64,000 nt of DNA, taken from contig NC_058155.1 in assembly GCF_011075055.1 (NCBI RefSeq), positions 9,953,537 through 10,017,536 on the forward strand, written 5' to 3'. Position numbers and translations under genes: made by a program. The stretch comes from Mangifera indica (Eukaryota; Streptophyta; Magnoliopsida; Sapindales; Anacardiaceae). Positions within the stretch are counted from its first letter, which is position 1; each line of letters starts with the position of its first letter. The notes beneath the pieces are model-generated. The model was not told the DNA's origin, made no database searches, and was given only the letters and a program-made list of their open reading frames with translations. Below, one piece after another: positions 37,601-47,006 of this stretch.

Positions 37601-38414
37601 TAAATTACTAAATTTAATGTATTAAGATTTGAGTATATCATCTTATGTAACTACACATATATTTTTTCCTCTTTTAACTATAAATATAAGATTATAGAGA
37701 GGCAAAAGAAAGATATTTTGGTATCTTATACTATTAATATGTCTAATTTTTTTCTAGAATATTAATAATATATTTGTTGATATAGACCCTTGAATATAAA
37801 TTGAACTATTTTAAACAAATTTATTTTTATCAAACCAAACTAAACCACTCTATAGGCTAGGCCCCACCATAATCAGCATTAGTCCACAGGCCCATACCCC
37901 AGAGGCCACATAAAAAAGGGGAGTCTAGCTATGCCGAGTTAGTCCGGCCCTCTACATGTTCTATGAATCTATGTTTAGTAATATTGGAGCCGAGGCTAGT
38001 GCAGCCGAAAGGCCCACAGTTCAAATCTATAGTGGACTATAGGAATTTTGTTTCGCTGTGCAAGCCCAGCTCCTTCTTGTTCCCACTTCCTACACCTCCA
38101 CCGCACCTTTCAATTTCCAAAAGCCAGAAACAGAGTCAGATGTCAGAAACTGGATAAGCATCAACACGGCGGCTCTACTTTGTGCGTAGCTCCTCCATTT
38201 CATCTCTCCAAACTATTCAGAGTAATCCTAAGCATTATCTCTCTTTATTTATTTTTACTATCTATGACCCTTTTTAAAGACGTATTGTTATTCTGTTACA
38301 AAATCCTCATTAAACCTTTCACTTGAAAATTTCCCTTTTACCTGCATTTATTTAAAATTTAAAGCATGAACGTTTGAGCGTTTATCTTTTTCAATTCACA
38401 AAGTAGTTGAAATT
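34657..38414. other. gene-free region between the foldback MITE and the PPR pseudogene
   Basis: No frame here shows a known domain or convincing exon structure. Visible content: a family B repeat at 35915-36235, an unusual stretch at 34895-35110 with repeated CATATGATATAG and TATCATATAACAAGG-type motifs, and AT-rich DNA. From about 37960 the composition becomes less AT-rich, and this part may be the former leader or promoter of the PPR locus. Confidence 0.5.
35915..36235 (-). repeat. family B dispersed AT-rich element, copy 2
   Basis: The reverse complement shares the ordered blocks of the 6425-6805 copy: GATACGTATCATATGATATA, TTTTTTTAAAGAACATGATA, TTTCAAGTTTTTAAGGATGT, AAAATAATGACATATCAATT and AAAATCGTATTATATGATAC. 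Ends near ATGATAAGATGCTAATAACT. Confidence 0.5.
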
Positions 38415-40432
38415 ATGGATTTAATTGTACATACGAATCATGTCCGTGAAGGGTTTTGCTCATTTCCACATTTTTATAAAGAATGTATACGAAACATTAT
38501 TTTTTCTAGTGCTAGACATGGCGCTAATAAAGTTGGTATCAACTTAAGTTCTATGAAAGTTATGTCATGTACAAGGCTCCTTTCTTGTTCAGTCTGCTGA
38601 TAGTTTTGATAAAAAAGCATAAGCCTCAAGGGTTTCACAAGCAGAGGCGAATTTTTGATGTTTCAAAGACTGAAACACTTTTTTCCAATGCTAAACTGAA
38701 AAACGTTCAGAAATCTCCACATGGGCATTTGGTCAATGGTCATGTATCTTCGAGTCAAGAGAATTCTTCTCATAATTTTGAGGAATTTGAGAGTAATATT
38801 CATCTTTGTCGGTTGGTTTCAAATGGGGAATTAGAAGAAGGGTTAAAGTTTCTTGAAAGCATGGTTTGTCATGGTGATATTCCTGATATTAGCCCTTGCA
38901 CGAGTCCTCTGTAAGGTTGGTAAAACTAGGGAGGCAACCAGAGTTCTGGAGATTATATAAGAGATTCTGGGGCAGCTCCTGATGTTCTAACTTACAATGT
39001 TTTGATTAGTGGGTTTTACAAGTCAGGGGAGATTGATAATGCTTTACATATTTTGGATTGAATGAGTGGGGCAGTTCCTGATGTTACACGTAATACTATT
39101 TTGCATACGTTATGTGATAGTGAGAAGTTGAGTCTAGCCTTGAAAGTTCTTAATAGACAATTGGAGAAGGAATGCTTTCCAGATATAATGACTTTTATGA
39201 TATTAATTGAAAGCAACTTGCGAGGAAAGTGTGGGCAGGCAATGAATGAGACGAGGAGTAAAGGATGCAAACCTGATGCGGTTACCTACAATGTCCTTGT
39301 CAATGGAATTCGTAAGGAAGTAAACGAAGCAATCAAAATCTTGAATGACATGCCATCTTACTGATGCTAACCTAATGTGATTACACATGATATCATGTGT
39401 AGAACTGTTAGGTGGATGGATGCAGAGAGAATATTAGCTGAAATGATTCGGAAAGGATGCAATCCTAGTGTTGTTACATTCAATATCGTGATTAATTTCT
39501 TGTGCCAGAAGGGTTTATTGGGTCAAGCTATTGATGTACAGGAGAAGATGCATAAGCATGGACATACTCCAAATTCCGTAAGTTACAACCCCTTGCACCA
39601 TGGTTTCTGCAAAGAAAAGAAGATAGAATGAGCTATTGAGTATTTAGAAATTATGGTATCCTGGGGTAGGGCTGGACTCGAGCCGAGCCAGCTCGAGCTC
39701 GGCTCGGCTCGGTTCGAGCCCGAAACGAGCCGAGCTCAAGCTGGTTCGGTAGATTTTTTTAAAAAATTTTTTATACAAAACGACGTCGTTTTGATCCATA
39801 TATATATACAAAACGATATCGTTTTGATATGAAAAACGAGTCGAGCCGAACTCGAGCCGGCCATAAATAAACCGAGCCGAGTTTGAGCTGGCTGCGAGCC
39901 GAGCTTGGCTCGGCTCGAATCCAGCCCTATCCTGGGGTTACTGCCCTGATATTGTGACCTAGAATTGTCCCCTCACAGCATTATGCAAAGATGGGAAGGT
40001 TGATGTTGTAGTTGAGATACTCAACCAGCTTAGTAGCAAGTTTTGTTTGCCTGTTTTGATCACTCACAAATATATTGATGGGCTCTTGTAGGCGGGTAAA
40101 ACAGAACAAGATATGACACATTTTAATGAGATGTGTGAAAAAATCTAAAGCCTGATGCAATTACCCACTCTTCACTTGTTGGTGGGCTTAGAAGAAAAGT
40201 CAATTTGATGAAGCAATTAAGCTATTCCGTGATCTGGATAGATTTAGCATCAGACAATTGACTTCTTGGCAGGCATGGTAATGAGTAAACCCACAGAAAC
40301 TACAATAACCATTCCCGTTGAAGGCATAACTTATGAAGGTTTAGCTAAGGAGACTTTGGAGCTACTATAACATCTTTGCTCCAAAGGGTTGGGAAGAATA
40401 TCCTAGCAGAACAGGTGGCAGTCAAGATGTAG
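38415..40432 (+). pseudogene. PPR protein pseudogene (At1g09900-like), interrupted by a MITE
   Basis: Remnant of an intronless P-class pentatricopeptide-repeat gene; such proteins bind organellar RNA. It starts at the ATG at 38415 (MDLIVHTNHVREGFCSF) and runs to EQVAVKM and TAG at 40430-40432, about the length expected for an At1g09900-type gene of roughly 600 codons. Recognisable repeats include GDIPDISPCTS, GCKPDAVTYNVLVNGI, GCNPSVVTFNIVINFLCQKG and GHTPNSVSYNPLHHGFCKEK. It is broken by frameshifts (near 38580, 38910 and several later points), in-frame stops (for example the TGA at 39059-39061), missing repeat segments and a 263-bp hAT-type MITE at 39667-39929. The open pieces lie in different frames, so no full protein can be made. 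The match to At1g09900 is from memory. Confidence 0.85.
39667..39929. mobile_element. hAT-type MITE, 263 bp, inserted in the PPR pseudogene
   Basis: Ends are TAGGGCTGGACTCGAGCCGA and the matching inverted TCGGCTCGAATCCAGCCCTA, flanked by a perfect 8-base duplication TCCTGGGG (39659-39666 and 39930-39937). TAGGG ends with 8-bp duplications are typical of hAT elements. The arms are GC-rich repeats of GAGCCGAGC/GCTCGGCTC; the AT-rich middle carries two palindromic units, AAAACGACGTCGTTTTGAT and CAAAACGATATCGTTTTGAT. Its intact CpG-rich arms and perfect duplication mark it as the youngest member of its family in the window. Confidence 0.85.
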
Positions 40433-41859
40433 CCTATCGACTTCTCAGATGACTGGTTATTTGTGTTTGAGATTTCATTAGCTTTGTTGGCAATTTACAT
40501 AATTTTTTAATAGCTTATAGTTCGTTTTGAGTAACTTTCCTTTAACAATAAAATTATGTATCCTTATATTGAGTGCCAATCTGAATATCAATTACTTGGT
40601 GACACATTATCATTAGTACCTAATTTGTTACTAATTATAATTGCACATAACTTTAAAACTAAGACTTGGGTTGTACTGTGTTACAGACATGAACATTCAT
40701 ACCCTTGCATGCCTATCCTAAGTTATTAAATCACACTTAAGAAATTTGCCTTCACTTGTTTCAAGTGGTTTGGTGAATTGTTTTGAGGTTAGAATGATTC
40801 TTGCTGAAGTAGTTTGTAGCATCTCACATCCATCAATGTATTTTCAAGTGGATACTGTACCATGTGTAAGCACTCTTTGTATTGGCTTCATTCGATATCC
40901 AATTATATTATGACACGTCATTATTTATATTTAAATTTATATGCGTAGTTTTATTGATTAAAATATGTGCTAAAAAACAATTTTTAAAGTTTTTGTTGAT
41001 GTAACCTTGTTTTAAGTGTCAGTTCAAGAAAGAATAGATGAACTGAAAATACTAGCCAAACTAGCTCATAATTATTTCTAATTCAATCAGACCTAGTTTA
41101 TGTTTAGGGGGGAAAATGAAAGGTCCGTGCTAAATTAATGGACAAGGTAACCAACATAAGTGGTATGGGAGAAGTAAATGACATGCTACTCAATTATGGC
41201 CAGAGAATGAGAGAAATATGATTAAAATGGTGAGGTGACAAGTGCCCATCAAAGAATGAGTAAGATGGTGAAAACGGAACTTCATTGGCCATACGAATTC
41301 AAGTCTGGAAAGATATCAATGCCTTAAGGAAAAAAAGGGACCATTTAATAAATAAGTAACTTACATACGTGAAGTTTTTGAAAGGCATCAATGCTGCGCA
41401 TTCGGATATCCTTTTATGAGCTTTCACTTAGTCTTTAACAACAAACAAATACATCTCTTTCAGATATATAATTCAAGACTTTGATAGAATCTCTCAGCCC
41501 TTGGATTAAATGGTCTTTTTGGATATAAGATTACCATATTGACATTGTAATATTATCGAAACTGTTGCCTAATTATACATGTACATTGGAAGCGCCAGTG
41601 GCTTTTTATGAACTTAATTACAATGACTGTTCAGGTGATCAGAAGCCAACTATACGAAAGTTGGATTCATGGGATCCTGATATACTTCTTTGTATTCTTC
41701 TCTTGGGTGAGATGGAATGGCTTATGTTAGAGCTTCATAATTTTACTTGATACTTATCTCAAGTTTAAAATAACAATAAAGCTAGAAGCAAAATAAATTA
41801 AATTAACCTTTCTATAAACCTTTTTTTTTTTATTTTCATAATGGTTTTTACTAATACGG
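40433..41859. other. gene-free stretch downstream of the PPR pseudogene
   Basis: No coding unit recognised. About 40895-40965 contains a worn half copy of the family A MITE (GACACGTCATTATTTATATT, then GCGTAGTTTTATTGATTAAA). The 61-codon frame at 41565 has no homology I know. Confidence 0.4.
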
Positions 41860-42463
41860 GAATTTGTATAAATGAAAAATATATAAGACAAAAAGTGTAA
41901 TCTTATACAAGGAATTGAATTGAGTTGTGTTGAGTATAAGATTCTATATAAGAGATTATGAATTATTTACTTAATTCAATCATTTGCTTGAGAGTTTATG
42001 TCTACGATTATATCATTTATGTTTTTAAAATTAAACTAAAAAGTTCGGGAGAAAGAAACAAATCAAATTCCTCTTATCTTTATACAATCTTTTATTTATA
42101 AGATATGAGGTGATATTATATATGTTAAATTTATCATATCAAATTAACTTCAAACTTAATTTTTTATCCTATTTTTTATGGAAATAAGATAATTATATAA
42201 TCTCAATTTTATAGAAAAAGTGATTACTTTTTCTATGTAGACACACATAAAAGGTGAATGTACAACTTGTGAACTAAGTCTAACACATTTAGAGATATTA
42301 TAGGATATTGAATTTGCTAAATTATAGTATTCTTTTCGTTGGGTGAGAGATTTTTACTTGCAAGTCAAGTTGATCCATGTGTAGTGAATGCATGTTTTTA
42401 TTGCCTTTTTTTGATGTAGTTTATGTGAGTTTGGTCAAAAATAAATGTTCTCATATAACAACT
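41860..42463 (+). repeat. direct repeat, unit 1 (LTR-like)
   Basis: Diverged direct duplicate of 42710-43343. Shared blocks in order: AATTTGTAT near the start, AGTGTAATCTTATACAAGGA, CTCAATTTTATAGAAAAAGTGATTACTTT, GTGAACTAAGTCTAACACAT, and TCATATAACAACT at the end. The spacer between units is 246 bases. No open reading frame of note. This could be two old LTRs around a very short interior or a simple tandem duplication. Confidence 0.5.
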
Positions 42464-42709
42464 GTTCCCAATTTATAGAGTACAAGAAAGACTTTAAAAT
42501 CTTTTCATCTTTTTACAAAAAAGGATGATACACGGAGATTCAGAGTCTCCTCTGTTGTGAAAACAATAATTCTATTTGTGTATTTAATGCATTTCACGGT
42601 CTTGTTATATACCTATTGTGGTGGTTCATATCACTATGAGGTCTTATTAAACATGTCTTGTTAATCATTTGTCGGAGACCCTCATTTTAGTGTTGAATTA
42701 TTGATATGA

Positions 42710-43343
42710 GAATTTGTATTAACGAGATATATAGAAGACCAAGAGTGTGATCTTACACAAAGAATTAGATAAAGTAGGATTGAGTGCAAGATTCATTGTA
42801 AAAGTTACGAGAGTAAGAATGTTTTTAATGTGATTGACTCACTCTTCGGGAACCTATGCTTATGATTGTATTGTTTGTCTTTGTAAAATATCATCAGAGT
42901 ATTGGTTATTAGATATGAAATAATTCTTGTTATGCATCACTATAATCCGTTATTTTAGGGCAAAATGTTGGACTATATACGTTACATTTAGTATATTAAC
43001 TTTAAGCTTAATTCCTCTCACGTTCTATATGGAAATAGAATAATTATACAATCTCAATGTGGTAAGAAGTGATTACTTTCTTATTAGACCCAAGGCACAA
43101 AAGGAATGTACTCTGTGTGAATTAAGTCTGGGAGATTAAGGATATCGAAGGGAGTTGGACCTCCCAAATGCTACTATTTCGACTGTTTTTGCGTGAAAGA
43201 CTTCAACCCGAATGTTAGGTTCATTTGTATGCAGGGGATGAGTCTAATCATTGTCTCTATAGCATGTCACTTTGATATAGCTTGTGCCTATTTTGAGTAT
43301 TGTTTTGTGAGTTGGGTCAAAGTAATTTTATCATATAACAACT
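42710..43343 (+). repeat. direct repeat, unit 2 (LTR-like)
   Basis: Partner of 41860-42463: AGTGTGATCTTACACAAAGA, CTCAATGTGGTAAGAAGTGA, GTGAATTAAGTCTGGGAGAT and a terminal TCATATAACAACT. It carries about 30 extra bases relative to unit 1. Confidence 0.5.
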
Positions 43344-43392
43344 TTAAAATTCTTAAAAAAAAATGTGGTTATTAAAATTGATAAAGTATTAA

Positions 43393-43873
43393 GGGGGCAT
43401 TTGGTTTGAGTTTTTTAAGATTACCTTAGTAATCTATCTTTTATTCCCTTATTTGGTTTATCAGTAATAAAATATTACAGTAATATTTTATTATCAATGC
43501 TGATGTGACAAATAATATAGGTGGTAATCTGATTACTACCTTCACCTTAGGTATTTAAATATTACCGAGATAATATTGATTTTATTATAATTATATTATT
43601 ATTTATTAATTTTTTGAGATAAAAATAAATTTATTTTTAATTAATATGACAAACAATATAAAAAAATTTAAAAATAATTATATTCAAAGGCACTTAAGTA
43701 AAATAATTTACTAGTAATCTTTTATTACATTTAACTAAACACAATAATTATTTATACCTATCGAATTTTATCAAATATAGTAATCATTTATATCGAGTAA
43801 TCTTTTAAGTAATCTATCTTCGAGATAATCTTTCTATTTTGATAATAAAATATTATCCAAACCAAACATCCCC
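43393..43873. mobile_element. PIF/Harbinger (Tourist-like) MITE, 481 bp
   Basis: Left end GGGGGCATTTGGTTTGAG; right end CCAAACCAAACATCCCC, an inverted match. The target duplication is TAA (43390-43392 and 43874-43876), the preferred 3-bp site of Harbinger elements. Subterminal TAGTAATCTATCTTTTATTC and AAGTAATCTATCTTCGAGAT add to the inverted structure. No coding capacity. Confidence 0.75.
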
Positions 43874-43876
43874 TAA

Positions 43877-44568
43877 GATTTTTAAGAAAAAGATCTAGAT
43901 TTGACTCTCTTTTATATTTGTGAACCCCTAATTAATTGCTTACAAAAAAAGCACTTTAAGATTCTTATAGTGGATGCCTCTCATCACGTCTTCGGGGGTG
44001 AAAATATTATCCTGTCTTTGTACCATTTTCTTAATTTGAGAGTTATGTAGTTAGATTCTGCACAAATTTTTTTTTTAAAGACAATATTGTATGTAGCTAT
44101 CTGCTATTGTAAAGTTCAGCAAAATTGGTACTTACCATACATAATTTTGCTTTTGGTACATCTATTTTAAAAATAATATGTTTGATTAAGACCGACTGTT
44201 CATTTTTAACTTATTAAGTTCAATTACTTTTTTTTTTTCTCTCAAACTTTTTTTTTTATAGCAAGAGCTACAGATACTTCCCCGTTAGAACTAATGTATG
44301 CATTACATCATGCGTTATACTCTATTTATCAGTGATTTTCCATGTGCTATCTACATATACAGGAAAGCAGAATCGACCCAGATGACAGATATTCATTCTT
44401 TAGATTTCCTTTTATTCTTTTTACATTGCTCTCCTAAAAAACAAAAAGAATAGAAAACAACTTTTGCTATCTTCTCTCTACCACAAACTGAAAAGATTGA
44501 AGCAGAGGACAGACCTCACAACTCTAGCCAAATAAAAAGGTGATTCTCTAGAACAAGTTGGAGTAGTC
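43877..44568. other. gene-free stretch and likely promoter/leader of the 44.6-kb gene
   Basis: AT-rich DNA without a recognisable frame. The last 120 bases (about 44450-44568) become balanced in composition and contain short CT-rich runs, consistent with a transcribed leader before the ATG at 44569. No clear TATA box was assigned. Confidence 0.35.
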
Positions 44569-44892
44569 ATGGAAAGAACTTCGGCTCCTCACAACAGACA
44601 TAGAGTAGGGTGGCTATCATGCTGGGGCTGGCTTAAGTTGAAGCTTCTATGGAGAAAGAGGAGAACATGGGATACAGACACAAGAAGAAGGCAGTCAAGC
44701 GTTGGTTATACCATTACAACAGCTTTCAGGAACAAACGACGGCCAAAACCAGCTGGTGGTTTTAGCTATGACCCTTTAAGCTATTCTCAAAACTTTGATG
44801 AGGGATTTTGGGATGATGATGATGTCGAGTCTTTGTCAAGAGGATTTTCTTCTAGATATGCTCCTCCATCGAAAGTACTTGGAGATAAATGA
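44569..44892 (+). CDS. small uncharacterised plant protein, 107 residues
   Basis: Single-exon frame with balanced codon use in an AT-rich setting. The first half is basic and Trp-rich (WLSCWGWLKLKLLWRKRR), so it may be a membrane anchor or amphipathic segment followed by a basic stretch. The second half contains FSYDPLSYSQNFDEGFWDD and ends with FSSRYAPPS. I recall the SYDPLSYSQNFDEG-type motif and FSSR(Y/F)APPS tail from short uncharacterised plant proteins, often annotated as hypothetical, so this is probably a real gene; no function is known to me. The start is the first ATG in frame. Confidence 0.65.
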   Translation: MERTSAPHNRHRVGWLSCWGWLKLKLLWRKRRTWDTDTRRRQSSVGYTITTAFRNKRRPKPAGGFSYDPLSYSQNFDEGFWDDDDVESLSRGFSSRYAPPSKVLGDK

Positions 44893-45456
44893 CCATATTG
44901 TTGGTATTTACATCTTGAATCATTTTTAAAGATTTTTTATACACATTTGACAAGTTTTTAAAGTGTTCTAATTTTACTTCTTCAACTCCTTTAGAAATAT
45001 TTTTCGTTTAGCCATGTTTCCTTCTTCTTCATGAAGATTTTGAGTAATTATTCAGGATGAAGTTGAATTTCAATTACCAGTCTATCTATGCCATATTATT
45101 TTCAAGCAGAACTAAAACATCAGCCAGCATGTGCAAAAGCATCTGGTGGGCCTCCTCATGTGGAAGCGGATTCCATCTGATCCTAAAAATATGCCGTGGG
45201 TTTATTTACTGTGGTGGCCAGCAAATTACATCGATCTTAAAATTAATAAACAGAAAATACTGTGGTAATTAACAAAGATACAGTTTATCAGTATTGATCA
45301 ATCACATATAATCTTAAAGAGTAGATAAAAATTGAGCGCCAGAGTATACAAATGACAAAAACCTTGCCTTTCTTCTGTGTTTACAAAATTATATGATGAT
45401 TTCCTTATGTTAATCAAGATGTCCAAAGTGATATTTAGTATAACACAGGACGGCCT
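44893..45456. other. 3' flank of the 44.6-kb gene
   Basis: Probably the 3' untranslated region and spacer. A frame at 45057-45272 is short and shows no domain I recognise. Confidence 0.35.
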
Positions 45457-45900
45457 TCAACTGCCCAACTGCTGAATAGCCACACCTTCAGCGGCTGGGC
45501 ATGTAGCCAAGTCACAGTGCTTACCTTCTGATCTCCAATAGTTTATGCTTCTGTTCTCTGTGGCGACTGTCAAGTACAAAAGAACGTCCATGAAAGCTAA
45601 TCTAGCATCTAAGGCCGCCGAAAGAACTGGAAAATGAATGAATTCGATCCATCGGTGGTCAGGGAATGCTTTGTGCAGCAGCCGAACAATAACAGAATGC
45701 ACCTCCAAGGGAGAACCTTTTGACAGCTGAGTAGTTTCCCTCGCTGCCAAAGATACGATCTGGCCCCCACTAAACCTCAGATGACAAGTGCATAAAAATG
45801 TATTCTTTCTCCAGGGAATTTCCAAGGACTATTCGGAGGAAGTAGTTGATAATGACATATGTTATTTACAGTTGTCAGTGGGTACCTTGCCACTATAAGT
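45457..45900 (-). pseudogene. C-terminal fragment of a second OPT transporter copy
   Basis: On the minus strand this matches the last exon of the full OPT gene at 47007-50103. A worn block (ICHYQLLPPNSPW against ICQDQLLSTNSPW) near 45880-45830 leads into the frame 45825-45457, with LLHKAFPDHRWIEFIHFPVL joined directly to SAALDARLAFMDVLLYLTVA and ATENRSINYW. About 50 residues present in the full gene between NLPVL and LSAALDAG are absent here; the short shared VL at the junction suggests a deletion at microhomology. No upstream exons were found, so it is a truncated tandem duplicate. Confidence 0.75.
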
Positions 45901-46019
45901 TGCTAAATGTGCTGCAAGAGAATAAAACAGCCAAAGGTGGACCATAGCGGATATAAAAGGCATCAGCCCAAGAGAAGGCTGAATCCGAGTATGAAGGAAG
46001 TAGTGAGCCTGAAGTGTTA

Positions 46020-46520
46020 TTTGACCAATATCTGACAAAAGATAGGTGAATCCTGCTCATGTGGTGCCTAAGAAATCTGGCATTGCTGTTGTAAAGAACG
46101 AAGACAATGAATTGGTGCCAACAAGGATGACCAAGCGAAGACAACATTCACATGTTCGTTTGGTACATTTGCTTTTCGCAAGATCTCGTTTGGTTTCTAC
46201 AATGCTTCTGCGACTTTCCAACGGTGCATGATGTTCATTTTTTCCCACATGATAGAAAGGTTTATTGAGAAAAGCAAGCGTTTCTTATCCAATGTGAAGC
46301 ACTATTTTTGCGATGAGCCATATCTATTCAAGTTTTGCCCAGATCAAATTATCAGGCATTGTGACCTGGAGAGTGAGCAACAAAGCATTTTGCACCGGCC
46401 ACAATCATGCATTGAACTGCGGAGGGCATTATTCAAGGATGCACATTCTTTTTGCGCCCAATGTGATTGGTGCCAACGAAACATCTAACATTGGCAAATG
46501 AGATGAGATGTCGTTGTCAG
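46020..46520 (+). mobile_element. Ty3-type retrotransposon remnant with internal deletion
   Basis: Plus-strand blocks match Ty3/gypsy pol: the start of reverse transcriptase (VNPAHVVPKKSGIAVVKNED, then LVPTRM) at 46046-46130, a short piece with MIERFIE near 46249-46268, then the linker and zinc-binding integrase region (KHYFCDEPYLFKFCPDQIIR, later FKDAHSFCAQCDWCQRN) to about 46490. In an intact element these are separated by well over a kilobase, so the copy has lost most of the polymerase. It lies immediately next to the OPT fragment. Confidence 0.75.
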
Positions 46521-46774
46521 GTAATTTGGTGATTGAATTATTTGATGTGGGGGATACTGTGATTTTGGAGGATTCTAATAATTTAAACAAAAATGTCAAA
46601 TGAAATGATATATTACTTGATACCATTTTTTGAAAACTTTGAATTCACATTTTGTGATCTAGTTATTGTTCCCATACTATTCTTTAAGTTTAATTTGTTT
46701 TTTTTTAACTTTTAAGTTAAATTTATAAAGTGTGAATTTTGATTTAGTACTATGATTATCTTATAGATTTTTTT

Positions 46775-46875
46775 GGATATAGTAGTATTATATACATAAA
46801 TAACTTATATAAAATTATACATGAACAATAAAATTATCATATGATTTGATATTATTTTATCTTTAATTGAAAATC
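46775..46875. repeat. family A MITE, partial copy
   Basis: GTAGTATTATATACATAAAT and ATTATCATATGATTTGATAT, TATTTTATCTTTAATTGAAA match the centre and one arm of the family. It lies between the Ty3 remnant and the OPT gene. Confidence 0.35.
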
Positions 46876-47006
46876 TTCGTACACAATTACAACTAATTCC
46901 ATATATTTAGCCATTCAGAAGATAAAGGTATTTGTATAGCAGTTGCAATCAATGTTAAGACATGTACAAATTACAAACACCCGACTGATTAAACAACTAA
47001 AATAGT

